Below the pieces are notes generated by a model that saw only the letters and a program-made list of their open reading frames with translations, did not search any database and was not told where the DNA came from. The position numbers and the translations under genes were made by a program. Of a stretch of DNA of 64,000 bases, positions 1 through 7,522 are shown one piece after another. Each line of letters begins with the position of its first letter. The stretch's first letter is position 1. Source of the DNA: Bog-159 sp963843255 (GTDB lineage Bacteria > Acidobacteriota > Terriglobia > Bryobacterales > Bryobacteraceae); assembly GCA_963843255.1 (NCBI GenBank), contig CAWJJQ010000005.1, positions 496,001-560,000 on the forward strand, in the 5' to 3' direction.

Positions 1-176
1 TCGAGCGAGCAGCAGCGCCCCGTACTTCCTTCGACGGATAGCTCCGGCAGCCGCCGCTGGTTCCAGAGCTGCATCGTCAGCCCCACCACCGGTTGGCCCG
101 AGCGAGCCAGCAGCGCCGCCACCGCGGAGCTATCCACGCCGCCGCTCATGGCCACGGCAATCGGCGCGGCGCTCAT
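1..176 (-). CDS. mnmA: tRNA-specific 2-thiouridylase MnmA (N-terminal part, runs off window)
   Basis: The reverse strand reads MSAAPIAVAMSGGVDSSAVA and continues with an SGGVDSS PP-loop, the ATP-pyrophosphatase motif that activates U34 of tRNA for sulfur insertion. Only the first 58 or so residues are inside the window. The ATG (176-174) overlaps the TGA of the upstream cysteine desulfurase in an ATGA arrangement, which implies translational coupling. MnmA accepts sulfur that originates from a cysteine desulfurase, so the pairing makes functional sense. The later TVGLTMQLW-like segment (here VVGLTMQLWNQ) is also typical of MnmA. It could in principle be another PP-loop ATPase, but the order of motifs and the neighbour favour MnmA. 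Confidence 0.85.
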   Translation of the reverse strand, partial: MSAAPIAVAMSGGVDSSAVAALLARSGQPVVGLTMQLWNQRRLPELSVEGSTGRCCSL

Positions 177-1330
177 ACCGTCACCGGAGAGAGCTTCCGC
201 AAGTGCGCCACCGAGGCCGCCACCGCGCCGGCTAGCGCATCCACCTGCTCCGCCGTGTTCCCGCGCCCCAGTGAAAACCGGATGCTGGCGCGCGCCCGCT
301 CAGCCGTGAGCCCGATCGCCGTCAGCACATGGGAAGGCTCCACGGCGCCGCTCGAACAGGCCGCTCCGCTCGATACTGCGAACCCGCGCAGATCGAGCGC
401 AATCACCAGCGCCTCACCTTCCAGATTGTCGAAATATACATTGGTGGTGTTCGGCGTCCGCGCCGCGCCGCGGCCGTTCACGCCGGTGTGCGGGATGCGC
501 TCCAGGATCGCCGTTTCCAGCCGGTCGCGCAGCTCGCGCACGCGCTTCGCCTCGGCTTCCAGTTTCTCGCCAGCCACTTCAGCCGCACAGCCGAACGCCG
601 CCGCTCCCGGCACGTTCTCCGTACCTGCCCGGCGCTCGCGCTCGTGATGCCCGCCAAACTGGATCGCGCCCATGCGCGTGCCTCGCCGCACGTACAGCGC
701 GCCCACGCCCTTCGGCGCATAGATCTTGTGTCCGCTCATGCTGTACAGGTCCGCGCCCAGATCGTCCACGTCCACCGGGATCTTGCCCAGCGCCTGCACC
801 CCATCTACGTGCAGATAAACGCCCGCCGCGCGTGTGATGGCCGCAATCTCCGCCACAGGCTGCACCGTCCCCAGCTCGTTGTTCGCATGCATCACTGAAA
901 CCAATACGGTTTCCGGCCGCAGCGCACGCCGGATCTCGTCCGGATCCACCACACCGTCCGCGCCTACTCGAATATAGGTGACCGCCACGGCCTCGCGCTC
1001 CAGTTGCGCGCACGTATTCAATACCGCCGGATGTTCTATCGCAGTGGTAATCACGTGCCGCTCTATCCGCCGCGCACCCCGCACCACGCCCAGGATCGCC
1101 AAATTGTCCGCCTCGGTCCCACCGCTTACGAACACGATCTCCCGCGCGTCGCATCCGATCAGCGCCGCCGTCTGCCGTCGCGCCTTCTCCAACCGCTGCT
1201 TGGCCGCTTGACCGAAATGATGGATGCTCGAAGCGTTACCATACACTTGACCGAGACACTCCACCGCGGTCTCCAGCACTTCCGGAGACACCGGGGTCGT
1301 CGCGTTGTGATCGAAGTAGAAACGCTGCAC
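173..1330 (-). CDS. nifS: Cysteine desulfurase, NifS/IscS family
   Basis: This is a PLP-dependent enzyme of 385 residues, the usual length for the family, which converts cysteine to alanine and passes sulfur to acceptors. The start is a GTG preceded by AAGGAA. Visible features are YFDHNATTP at the N-terminus, GNASSIHHFG, the SGGTEADNLAI cofactor-binding segment, His100 in AIEHPAV, the Schiff-base lysine K202 in SGHKIYAPKG, and the mobile-loop cysteine C325 in SSGAACSSG. Its end overlaps mnmA by 4 nt, so its main job is probably supplying sulfur for tRNA thiolation, although a short NifU-like scaffold lies 6 kb away. NifS versus IscS cannot be decided by eye. Confidence 0.93.
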   Translation of the reverse strand: MQRFYFDHNATTPVSPEVLETAVECLGQVYGNASSIHHFGQAAKQRLEKARRQTAALIGCDAREIVFVSGGTEADNLAILGVVRGARRIERHVITTAIEHPAVLNTCAQLEREAVAVTYIRVGADGVVDPDEIRRALRPETVLVSVMHANNELGTVQPVAEIAAITRAAGVYLHVDGVQALGKIPVDVDDLGADLYSMSGHKIYAPKGVGALYVRRGTRMGAIQFGGHHERERRAGTENVPGAAAFGCAAEVAGEKLEAEAKRVRELRDRLETAILERIPHTGVNGRGAARTPNTTNVYFDNLEGEALVIALDLRGFAVSSGAACSSGAVEPSHVLTAIGLTAERARASIRFSLGRGNTAEQVDALAGAVAASVAHLRKLSPVTV

Positions 1331-1347
1331 TTTCCTTCATTCTAACA

Positions 1348-2136
1348 ATGGCCGCTCCACTGATTACCCTGACCACCGATTTCGGCCTCTCCGACCACTA
1401 TGTGGGTGTGATGAAAGGCGTCATCCTGTCCATTTGCCCGCGCGCGCGCATCGTCGATATCAGCCACGGGATCGGCGCCTTCGAGATCGCCGAGGCGGCC
1501 TTTCTGCTCTCCCAGTCTTACCTGTATTTCCCGCGCGGCGCGGTGCACGTGGTGGTGGTCGATCCCGGCGTGGGCACTTCCCGCCGTCCCATCATGGTGC
1601 AGGCCGCCGGCCGGTATTTCATCGCGCCGGATAACGGCGTCCTGTCCATGGTCTATGCGCGCGAGAAACACAGGGTGCGCGTCATCAGCAATGAACGTTA
1701 CTTTCTCCAGCCGTTAAGTAACACGTTTCACGGGCGCGATATCTTCGCGCCGAGCGCCGCTCACCTCGCTTCCGGAGTGCTCCCCGCGCGCTTCGGCAAG
1801 CTGATCGGCGATTATCTGCGCCTCGATTTCGATAAACCCGCGCGCACCGGCCGCCGCACCTGGACCGGCGCCGTCCTCAAGGTCGACCGCTTCGGCAACA
1901 TGGTCACCAACTTCGCGGCCGCGGATTTTCCGGACCTCTCGAAACACGCCTTCGAGATGGCCGCCGGCCCGCGCCGCATCAACGTCCTCGCGCGGCACTA
2001 TGCCGAATGCGGTCCTGGCGAGCCGTTCCTCATCGTGGGCAGCGCCGGATATTACGAGATTTCCGTAGGCCAGGCCTCCGCCGCGAAATTGCTCGGCTGC
2101 GCCGCGGGCGCTCCGCTGGAACTGGTCGTACTGTAA
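1348..2136 (+). CDS. SAM hydroxide adenosyltransferase (DUF62 / chlorinase-fluorinase-like family)
   Basis: The product has 262 residues. The N-terminus ITLTTDFGLSDHYVGVMKGV, followed by ARIVDISHGI, VVDPGVGTSRRP and APDNGVL, matches the SAM-hydrolase family that splits S-adenosylmethionine to adenosine and methionine using water. The family shares its fold with fluorinase and chlorinase. Nothing visible suggests halide use, and the hydrolase role is the common one in bacteria. It is divergent from nifS with only 17 nt between the starts, so the two genes must share a very compact promoter region or start upstream within each other. There is no signal peptide, so it should be cytosolic. Confidence 0.85.
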   Translation: MAAPLITLTTDFGLSDHYVGVMKGVILSICPRARIVDISHGIGAFEIAEAAFLLSQSYLYFPRGAVHVVVVDPGVGTSRRPIMVQAAGRYFIAPDNGVLSMVYAREKHRVRVISNERYFLQPLSNTFHGRDIFAPSAAHLASGVLPARFGKLIGDYLRLDFDKPARTGRRTWTGAVLKVDRFGNMVTNFAAADFPDLSKHAFEMAAGPRRINVLARHYAECGPGEPFLIVGSAGYYEISVGQASAAKLLGCAAGAPLELVVL

Positions 2137-2238
2137 CCGCGCCGTCATCTACATGCGGAACAGATCTTTTTCTCTCTTGCTTTGGAGCTGCTTAATTAAC
2201 CTGTGCGTCTGACTCACACCTGTGCAAATCCAGCCTCG

Positions 2239-2267
2239 TTGTACCTGCCGTCCGCATTGGCTAGAAT
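2239..2267 (+). promoter_or_regulatory. Possible sigma70-type promoter for bamA
   Basis: A TTGTAC (2239-2244) and a TAGAAT (2262-2267) are separated by 17 nt, about 97 nt upstream of the proposed bamA start. The -10 box matches consensus at five of six positions and the -35 at three of six. This is a by-eye suggestion only. The rest of the 2137-2363 spacer shows no gene. Confidence 0.3.
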
Positions 2268-2363
2268 GGACTTTTGCTCAATCTGCGATCTGGCAATCCT
2301 GGTGAAACTGTTTCCCGGAAATCTACGTCTCCGTAACAGCGCAGAGTGGAAAGGTATGTTTTC

Positions 2364-5330
2364 ATGATTTGTTACAGGCGCGCCTGCCTGTCGAGTGCCT
2401 TACTTTGTCTCTGCGTTGCGATTGCTTCTACTGCGTGGGCTCAGAATCCGCCAGCGCAGCAGACGCCGCCCGCTCCTGCGCCACAAACACCGCCTCCTTC
2501 GCAGGAAAAGAAGCCGCAGAATCCTTTTGAAACCGTACCCGAAGCCGCTCCCCAGCAGCCGGCTCAACCGCCTAAAGCCCAGCCCCAACTGGAGGCGCCT
2601 AAACCCGCCGAACAGCCCAAACCGCCCGCGGCCGGACAGGTCATTGAAGGCATCGAATTTCGCGGCGAGCGTCGCGTGCCTCTCGACACTCTGCGCGCTT
2701 TAGTATCCAGCAAGAAAGGCGATATCTTCAACGAAGACGACCTGCATCGCGATTTCATGCAGTTATGGAACAGCGGCCGTTTCGATGATATCCGCATGGA
2801 GACCGAACCGGGCCCTGGCGGCGGCCTTATCGTGCGCTTCGTCGTCACCGAGCGGCGGGTGGTGCGCTCCATCAAGTATGAAGGTGTTAAGTCCCTGACC
2901 GTCTCCGAAATTTTGGATCGCTTCAAAGAGAAGAAGGTGGGTCTCTCCGTCGAATCGCAATACGATCCTAACAAGGTCCAGCGTGCCGCCGTGGTGATCA
3001 AGGACTATCTGGCCGAACGCGGCCGGCAGTTCGCCACCGTCGCGCCCGAAGTACGCCAGATCCCGCCATCTTCGCTCGAAGTGGTGTTCAACGTGGACGA
3101 AGGTCCCAAGGTCAAGGTCGGCAAGATCACCATCCTGGGCAATCAGGCCTTCAGCCAGCGCGATGTCATCCGCGCCATGTCGAACCTGCACGACTACGGC
3201 ATCCCGCACTCCATCTTGTTTGAAAATATCTTCGCTCGCACCTACGACTCCACCAAGCTGGAAGAAGATAAAGACCGCATCCGCGACGCTTATCAGCAGA
3301 AAGGCTATTTCCAGGCGAAGGTGCTGGATGCCAGCACTGCCATCGTCGATACGGGCGGACACGGCTTCCGCATTCCCCTGATCCGCGAGAACAATCCTGG
3401 CAAGGCAGTGAACATCGACATTCCCGTTGAGGAAGGCCGCCAGTATCACCTCAACAAAATCAATTTCGTGGGCGTCAAGCTTTTCCGCACGCCGGAAACA
3501 TTGATGCGCCCCCTGTTCGGTATGACCGAGGGCGATGTCTTCTCTACCAGCAAGCTGCGCAAAGGTCTCGACAATATGCGCAAGCTGTACGGCGAATTCG
3601 GTTACATCGACTTCGTGCCCGAGCCCTCGTTCGATATCATTCCCAACACCGACAAAGTCGATCTCACACTGACCGCCGATGAAGGCAAACAGTTCTTCGT
3701 CCGCCGCATCGATTTCTCCGGCAACGTCACCACGCGCGATAAAGTCATCCGCCGCGAGATCCTGCTCGATGAAGGCGATATTTTCAACAACCGCCTTTGG
3801 GAGTTGAGCGTTTTGCGCTTGAACCAGCTCGGTTACTTCGAACAGTTAAAAGCCGAGGAAGCCGCCGACATCAAGCGCAACACCCAGACCAACACGGTCG
3901 ACATTACCCTCAAGGTCAGAGAGCGCGGCAAGAATACCATCGGCCTGAATGGCGGCGTATCGGAAATCGCCGGCAGCTTCGTCGGCTTGAACTATGCCAC
4001 CAATAACTTCCTGGGATTGGGCGAGACCCTCTCACTCAATTCCCAGTTAGGCACAGCCATGCGGAGCGTCTCGGCGGGTTTCACCGAGCCGTATTTCCTG
4101 GACCGCCCGCTGCAGCTCGGCTTCGAAGCTCACCTCACCCGTTACAATTTCAACCAGGGCCAGCAGGAATCCATTCTGGCAGGCCAGAACCTGATCCCGT
4201 TGTTCAACGCCCTGGGTTCCCAGAACCTCTTGAACTACATCCAGACCGGCCACGGTTTCTCGGTATCGGCCAGTTATCCTTTGCGCCGCAGCTTCTCGCG
4301 CGTCGGCATCACTTACGGCTACGACATCTCCGATATCCGCACGGAAACCACCGCGGCCCAATCTTACTTCGACTACATCAATTTCAGCGGCATCGCCGGT
4401 CCGAACGCTCTACAGGGTGTCCGCACCAGCCGCATCGTCCCCTCGTTCACTTACAACACTGTAAATCATCCCATCACGCCGACCGGCGGTAAGAGCCTCT
4501 TCATCTCGGCATCCTTCTCCGGCAGCGTGCTGGGCGGCAACGTCAATACCATCCAGCCGGTCATTGAAGGAAAATACTTCAAGCCGGCGCCCTGGCATAA
4601 GACCCATATTCTTGCCTTCCACCTTCTGGGATCGATGATCACGGGCTACGGCGGCAAAGAGATCCCTCCGTTCTCGCGCACCTACATCGGCGGCGAGCAG
4701 GATATCCGCGGCTTCCAGATCTGGGGTATCAGTCCCATCGCCTTCATCCCCAGCGAAGCCACTGTCAACGTGCTCAATAACGACGGCTCGCAGCGCACCC
4801 AGCTTATCAACACCAACGGGGTGCTGACCCCCACCAACGTCACCATGAATATCCCGATCTATCAGCTCGCCTTCCCGGGCGGCGATACGCACGTGGTGGG
4901 CAACTTCGAATACCGCATCCCGATCTTTGGCCCGGTGGTGCTGGCGATCTTCGCCGACGCCGGTATCAATCGCATTCTGCGTCCGGGCCAGCTCACCATG
5001 GACCCCAGCCGGATCGCCTATTTGAACAACGCGTATCCTACGGCCGGGTTTGAAGGCAAAGCGCTCGTCTATCCGGGCACGCAGAAGCCGCGTATGTCCA
5101 CCGGTCTCGAGTTACAGGTCATGCTCCCCGTGGTGCAGGCGCCCTTCCGCGTTTATTGGGCTTACAACCCGCTCACGGTGCAGGAGTATCTGCAGCCGCC
5201 CATCGTGGCGGACCGCTCGATTTTCCCGAACCAGGCCACCTTCACCAATGCCATCGCGTCATTCGGTAACGCGTACCCGTTCTTCGAGCAGCACTCCATG
5301 TTCCGCTTTACCGTGGGACGCACGTTCTGA
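2364..5330 (+). CDS. bamA: Outer membrane protein assembly factor BamA
   Basis: BamA is the core of the beta-barrel assembly machine. The ATG at 2364 is preferred over the in-frame GTG at 2346 because GGAAAGG lies 9 nt upstream of it and a clean signal peptide follows (MICYRRACLSSALLC, cleavage near AWAQ). A proline/glutamine-rich linker of about 80 residues comes next. Several POTRA repeats then run to about residue 500, with visible cores such as VIEGIEFRGERRVPLDTL, KVGKITILGNQAFSQRDV and FFVRRIDFSGNVTTRDKV. A C-terminal 16-strand barrel ends in aromatic F (FRFTVGRTF). The barrel has the conserved GGEQDIRGF segment, the lid-lock motif of the family. At about 988 residues it is longer than the enterobacterial protein, mainly through the proline-rich linker. 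The skp-like gene follows by 56 nt. Confidence 0.93.
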   Translation: MICYRRACLSSALLCLCVAIASTAWAQNPPAQQTPPAPAPQTPPPSQEKKPQNPFETVPEAAPQQPAQPPKAQPQLEAPKPAEQPKPPAAGQVIEGIEFRGERRVPLDTLRALVSSKKGDIFNEDDLHRDFMQLWNSGRFDDIRMETEPGPGGGLIVRFVVTERRVVRSIKYEGVKSLTVSEILDRFKEKKVGLSVESQYDPNKVQRAAVVIKDYLAERGRQFATVAPEVRQIPPSSLEVVFNVDEGPKVKVGKITILGNQAFSQRDVIRAMSNLHDYGIPHSILFENIFARTYDSTKLEEDKDRIRDAYQQKGYFQAKVLDASTAIVDTGGHGFRIPLIRENNPGKAVNIDIPVEEGRQYHLNKINFVGVKLFRTPETLMRPLFGMTEGDVFSTSKLRKGLDNMRKLYGEFGYIDFVPEPSFDIIPNTDKVDLTLTADEGKQFFVRRIDFSGNVTTRDKVIRREILLDEGDIFNNRLWELSVLRLNQLGYFEQLKAEEAADIKRNTQTNTVDITLKVRERGKNTIGLNGGVSEIAGSFVGLNYATNNFLGLGETLSLNSQLGTAMRSVSAGFTEPYFLDRPLQLGFEAHLTRYNFNQGQQESILAGQNLIPLFNALGSQNLLNYIQTGHGFSVSASYPLRRSFSRVGITYGYDISDIRTETTAAQSYFDYINFSGIAGPNALQGVRTSRIVPSFTYNTVNHPITPTGGKSLFISASFSGSVLGGNVNTIQPVIEGKYFKPAPWHKTHILAFHLLGSMITGYGGKEIPPFSRTYIGGEQDIRGFQIWGISPIAFIPSEATVNVLNNDGSQRTQLINTNGVLTPTNVTMNIPIYQLAFPGGDTHVVGNFEYRIPIFGPVVLAIFADAGINRILRPGQLTMDPSRIAYLNNAYPTAGFEGKALVYPGTQKPRMSTGLELQVMLPVVQAPFRVYWAYNPLTVQEYLQPPIVADRSIFPNQATFTNAIASFGNAYPFFEQHSMFRFTVGRTF

Positions 5331-5372
5331 AGGGCCGGCGCTGGTGCAATATGCTAGTATCGAAAACAACTC

Positions 5373-5378
5373 AAGGAG
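5373..5378 (+). promoter_or_regulatory. Ribosome binding site deciding a TTG start (skp-like gene)
   Basis: AAGGAG at 5373-5378 sits 8 nt before a TTG at 5387. The longer in-frame ATG at 5351 has no such site, and its 12 extra residues would spoil the signal peptide. The TTG start is therefore preferred. Confidence 0.65.
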
Positions 5379-5386
5379 TTTTCAGC

Positions 5387-6007
5387 TTGACAAAGAAATG
5401 CATTTTTCTTCCCGCTATCGCGCTCGGGGCCGCCATGCTCGCCCCGGCCCAGAATGCGGCACCGCCTCAGACCAAAGTCGGCATCATTGCGTTCCAGAAT
5501 GCCATCATCAGCACTAAGGATGGGCAGAAAGCGGCCGCCGACCTCACCTCCAGGTTCAGCCCGCGGAAAGCCGATTTGGAAAAGAAGCAGAGCACCATCG
5601 CCCAATTGCAGGATCAGCTGCGCAAGGGCAGCAATACCATGAGCGAAGATGCCAAGCAGAAGCTCATGCGCGAGATCGACCAGAACACCAAGTCGCTCAA
5701 CCGTGAGACCGAGGACGCGCAGGCCGAACTCGACCAGGAACAGAACAAGATCATGCAGGAACTCGGCCAGCGGATCGTGGCCGTAGTCGATAAGTACGCC
5801 AAGGATAACGGCTATACCCTGATCCTGGATGTCAGCTCACAGCAGACACCCGTGATATTCGCGGCCAATGGCACCGACATCACGCAGGACATCATCGCCC
5901 TGTACGACAAGAACGCACCGTCCGCCGGCGCATCCGCGGCGAAGCCTGGGGCCGCTACACCGGCGCCGGCTGCCGCCAAGCCCGCGGCTGCGCCGCCCAA
6001 GCCGTAG
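5387..6007 (+). CDS. Periplasmic chaperone of the Skp/OmpH family
   Basis: The product is about 206 residues starting at TTG 5387 (MTKKCIFLPAIALGA), with a signal peptide ending near APAQ. It continues with VGIIAFQNAIISTKDGQKA, a long charged coiled coil (about residues 55-125), and a second beta segment, GYTLILDVSSQQTPVIFA, as in OmpH. The C-terminal 35 residues are an Ala/Pro-rich tail. Skp-type trimers hold unfolded outer-membrane proteins in the periplasm and deliver them to BamA. The position just behind bamA is the common gene order and supports the call. Confidence 0.85.
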   Translation: MTKKCIFLPAIALGAAMLAPAQNAAPPQTKVGIIAFQNAIISTKDGQKAAADLTSRFSPRKADLEKKQSTIAQLQDQLRKGSNTMSEDAKQKLMREIDQNTKSLNRETEDAQAELDQEQNKIMQELGQRIVAVVDKYAKDNGYTLILDVSSQQTPVIFAANGTDITQDIIALYDKNAPSAGASAAKPGAATPAPAAAKPAAAPPKP

Positions 6008-6052
6008 GGATTGGGAGGCGCGCGGATCGACCGCTGGTGGTAAGCTGTACCC

Positions 6053-6757
6053 ATGAGACTTCCGGGCGCAGTCCTCGCCGCGTTTCTGGCCGTTGCACCA
6101 CTTGCGGCGCAATACGTGCCGGTCGGCGGCTTTGGCAACGTCGTTTTTCCGGCAGGACGTCCGCCCGCAGGGGTGAATCCGTGGGGGAACGTGGTGTTTC
6201 CGGCGATGCCCAACGGCCCCGCGGCTGCCAACCGGGCTACAGGGCTTGTCCCCGGGCTGAGCTTCAGCGGTAACGGCTCTGGGAGTGGCTACCGCCACCA
6301 TCGCGGCTCCAGCATCTATGCTTTTCCCGTCTACATCGGCGGCTACGGTTACGGATATGCTCCCGGCTACGGCAACGGACCGGATCAGCCGGATCAGCCG
6401 CAAGCCAACGGCGCAGTCTCGCAGAGTCAGCCGCCCGTCGTGATCAACCAGTATTTCGGCACGCCTCCACCGGATCAGGGACCGCCGCCGGATGCCCCCG
6501 CCGATTCGAATTTCCATTTCTACCAGGCGCCGGCCAGTGCGGAAGCGGTACCCAGCAGCGCCGCGCCGTCCTATTATTTGATCGCCTTCAAGGATCACAC
6601 TATATATTCAGCGGTAGCCTATTATACTGACGGCGACACCTTGCACTACTTCACCTCCGGGAACATCCACAACCAAGTGTCGCTTGCGCTGGTGGATCGC
6701 CCCCTGACCGAACAGCTCAACCGCGACCGCAACATCAGCGTGCACCTGCCGCAGTAG
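6053..6757 (+). CDS. Secreted hypothetical protein, Gly/Pro-rich
   Basis: I do not recognise a family. The 234 residues begin with a signal peptide (MRLPGAVLAAFLAVAPLAAQ). Two copies of a GNVVFPA motif follow (about residues 25-50), then a Gly/Tyr-rich stretch (YIGGYGYGYAPGYGNG), a Pro/Gln-rich linker, and a compact C-terminal part, YYLIAFKDHTIYSAVAYYTDGDTLHYFTSGNIHNQVSLALVDR. The last part resembles small beta domains seen in exported proteins with ASYWV-like ends, but this is only an impression. It follows the skp-like gene by 45 nt on the same strand and is convergent with the Nudix gene. It is probably a periplasmic or surface protein. Confidence 0.6.
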   Translation: MRLPGAVLAAFLAVAPLAAQYVPVGGFGNVVFPAGRPPAGVNPWGNVVFPAMPNGPAAANRATGLVPGLSFSGNGSGSGYRHHRGSSIYAFPVYIGGYGYGYAPGYGNGPDQPDQPQANGAVSQSQPPVVINQYFGTPPPDQGPPPDAPADSNFHFYQAPASAEAVPSSAAPSYYLIAFKDHTIYSAVAYYTDGDTLHYFTSGNIHNQVSLALVDRPLTEQLNRDRNISVHLPQ

Positions 6758-6764
6758 TGCAGCG

Positions 6765-7163
6765 CTACCCGGCTGCCAGGCGCTTCACAAATTCGACGTC
6801 GCCTTCCAGAAAATCGAAGCCCGGCAGTTCGCTCGCTCTCGCCCACCGGATTTCATCGAACACGCAATTGCGGGGCTCGCCTTCGAACTCATCGATCGCA
6901 TGAAAAATCAGCAAAATCGGATTCTTCCCGGGATAGCAGAATTCGTAGCGCTCCACTTCATCCCCGATCCGCGCCTCGATCGCCAGCTCTTCTCTCAGTT
7001 CGCGCTCCAGCGCCTCTCGCGAGTTCTCCCCCGCCTCCACCTTGCCGCCCGGAAATTCCCACTTGAGCGCGTGCGGCTGCCGGGCGCTTCGCCGGCAAAT
7101 TAAGATGCGTCCGTTCCGCCGGATAATGGCCGCTACCACTGTCGTTACCTGCATTAAAATCAT
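6765..7163 (-). CDS. Nudix hydrolase, MutT-like (8-oxo-dGTP diphosphatase type)
   Basis: The product has 132 residues. The Nudix box lies at residues 39-61 (GGKVEAGENSREALERELRE followed by EL), giving the G-x5-E-x7-REL-x-EEL pattern that binds the metal ions. The WEFPGGK context and the RRNGRILICRRSARQPHALK N-terminus are typical of MutT proteins that clear oxidised nucleotides. The ATG at 7163 or the one at 7154 (MQVTTVVAAII) could be the start, and the second fits MutT proteins better. It is divergent from the NifU-like gene with overlapping start regions. Substrate specificity cannot be read from sequence. Confidence 0.85.
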   Translation of the reverse strand: MILMQVTTVVAAIIRRNGRILICRRSARQPHALKWEFPGGKVEAGENSREALERELREELAIEARIGDEVERYEFCYPGKNPILLIFHAIDEFEGEPRNCVFDEIRWARASELPGFDFLEGDVEFVKRLAAG

Positions 7164-7174
7164 TGGAGCACGAG

Positions 7175-7522
7175 ATGTATTCCGAACGCCTGCTGGACCA
7201 CTTCCAGAATCCGCGCAATGTGGGTGAGCTGCCCCCGCCGGCTGTGACCGTGGAAGTATCGAATCCCGCCTGCGGCGACATTCTGCGCCTGTCGGTCGAG
7301 TTTCGTGAGGACCGCGTCGCGGCGGTCCGTTATAAGACCCGCGGCTGCACCGCCTCCATCGCCGCCGGCTCGGCGCTCACTGAACTGCTGGCCGGCAGGA
7401 CCGCATCCGAAATCGCCGCCCTCCGCCCCGCGGAGATCGAAGATGCCGTAGGCGGTCTCAGCCCCGAATCCAGGCACGCTGCGGTGCTGTGCGTGGATGC
7501 TGCCCGCGCTTTATTGCGTTGA
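7175..7522 (+). CDS. NifU/IscU-like iron-sulfur cluster scaffold
   Basis: The product is about 115 residues beginning MYSERLLDHFQNPRNVGELP, the classic IscU N-terminus. The three cluster-ligand cysteines are visible in ACGD, RGCTAS and AVLCVD. The ATG at 7175 is chosen because GGAG (7165-7168) precedes it by 6 nt. The TTG at 7163 would add four residues and lacks a site. It lacks the C-terminal Nfu domain of long NifU. The gene overlaps the end of the convergent peptidase gene by 12 nt. A functional link to the desulfurase at 173-1330 is likely, but the two are not adjacent. Confidence 0.85.
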   Translation: MYSERLLDHFQNPRNVGELPPPAVTVEVSNPACGDILRLSVEFREDRVAAVRYKTRGCTASIAAGSALTELLAGRTASEIAALRPAEIEDAVGGLSPESRHAAVLCVDAARALLR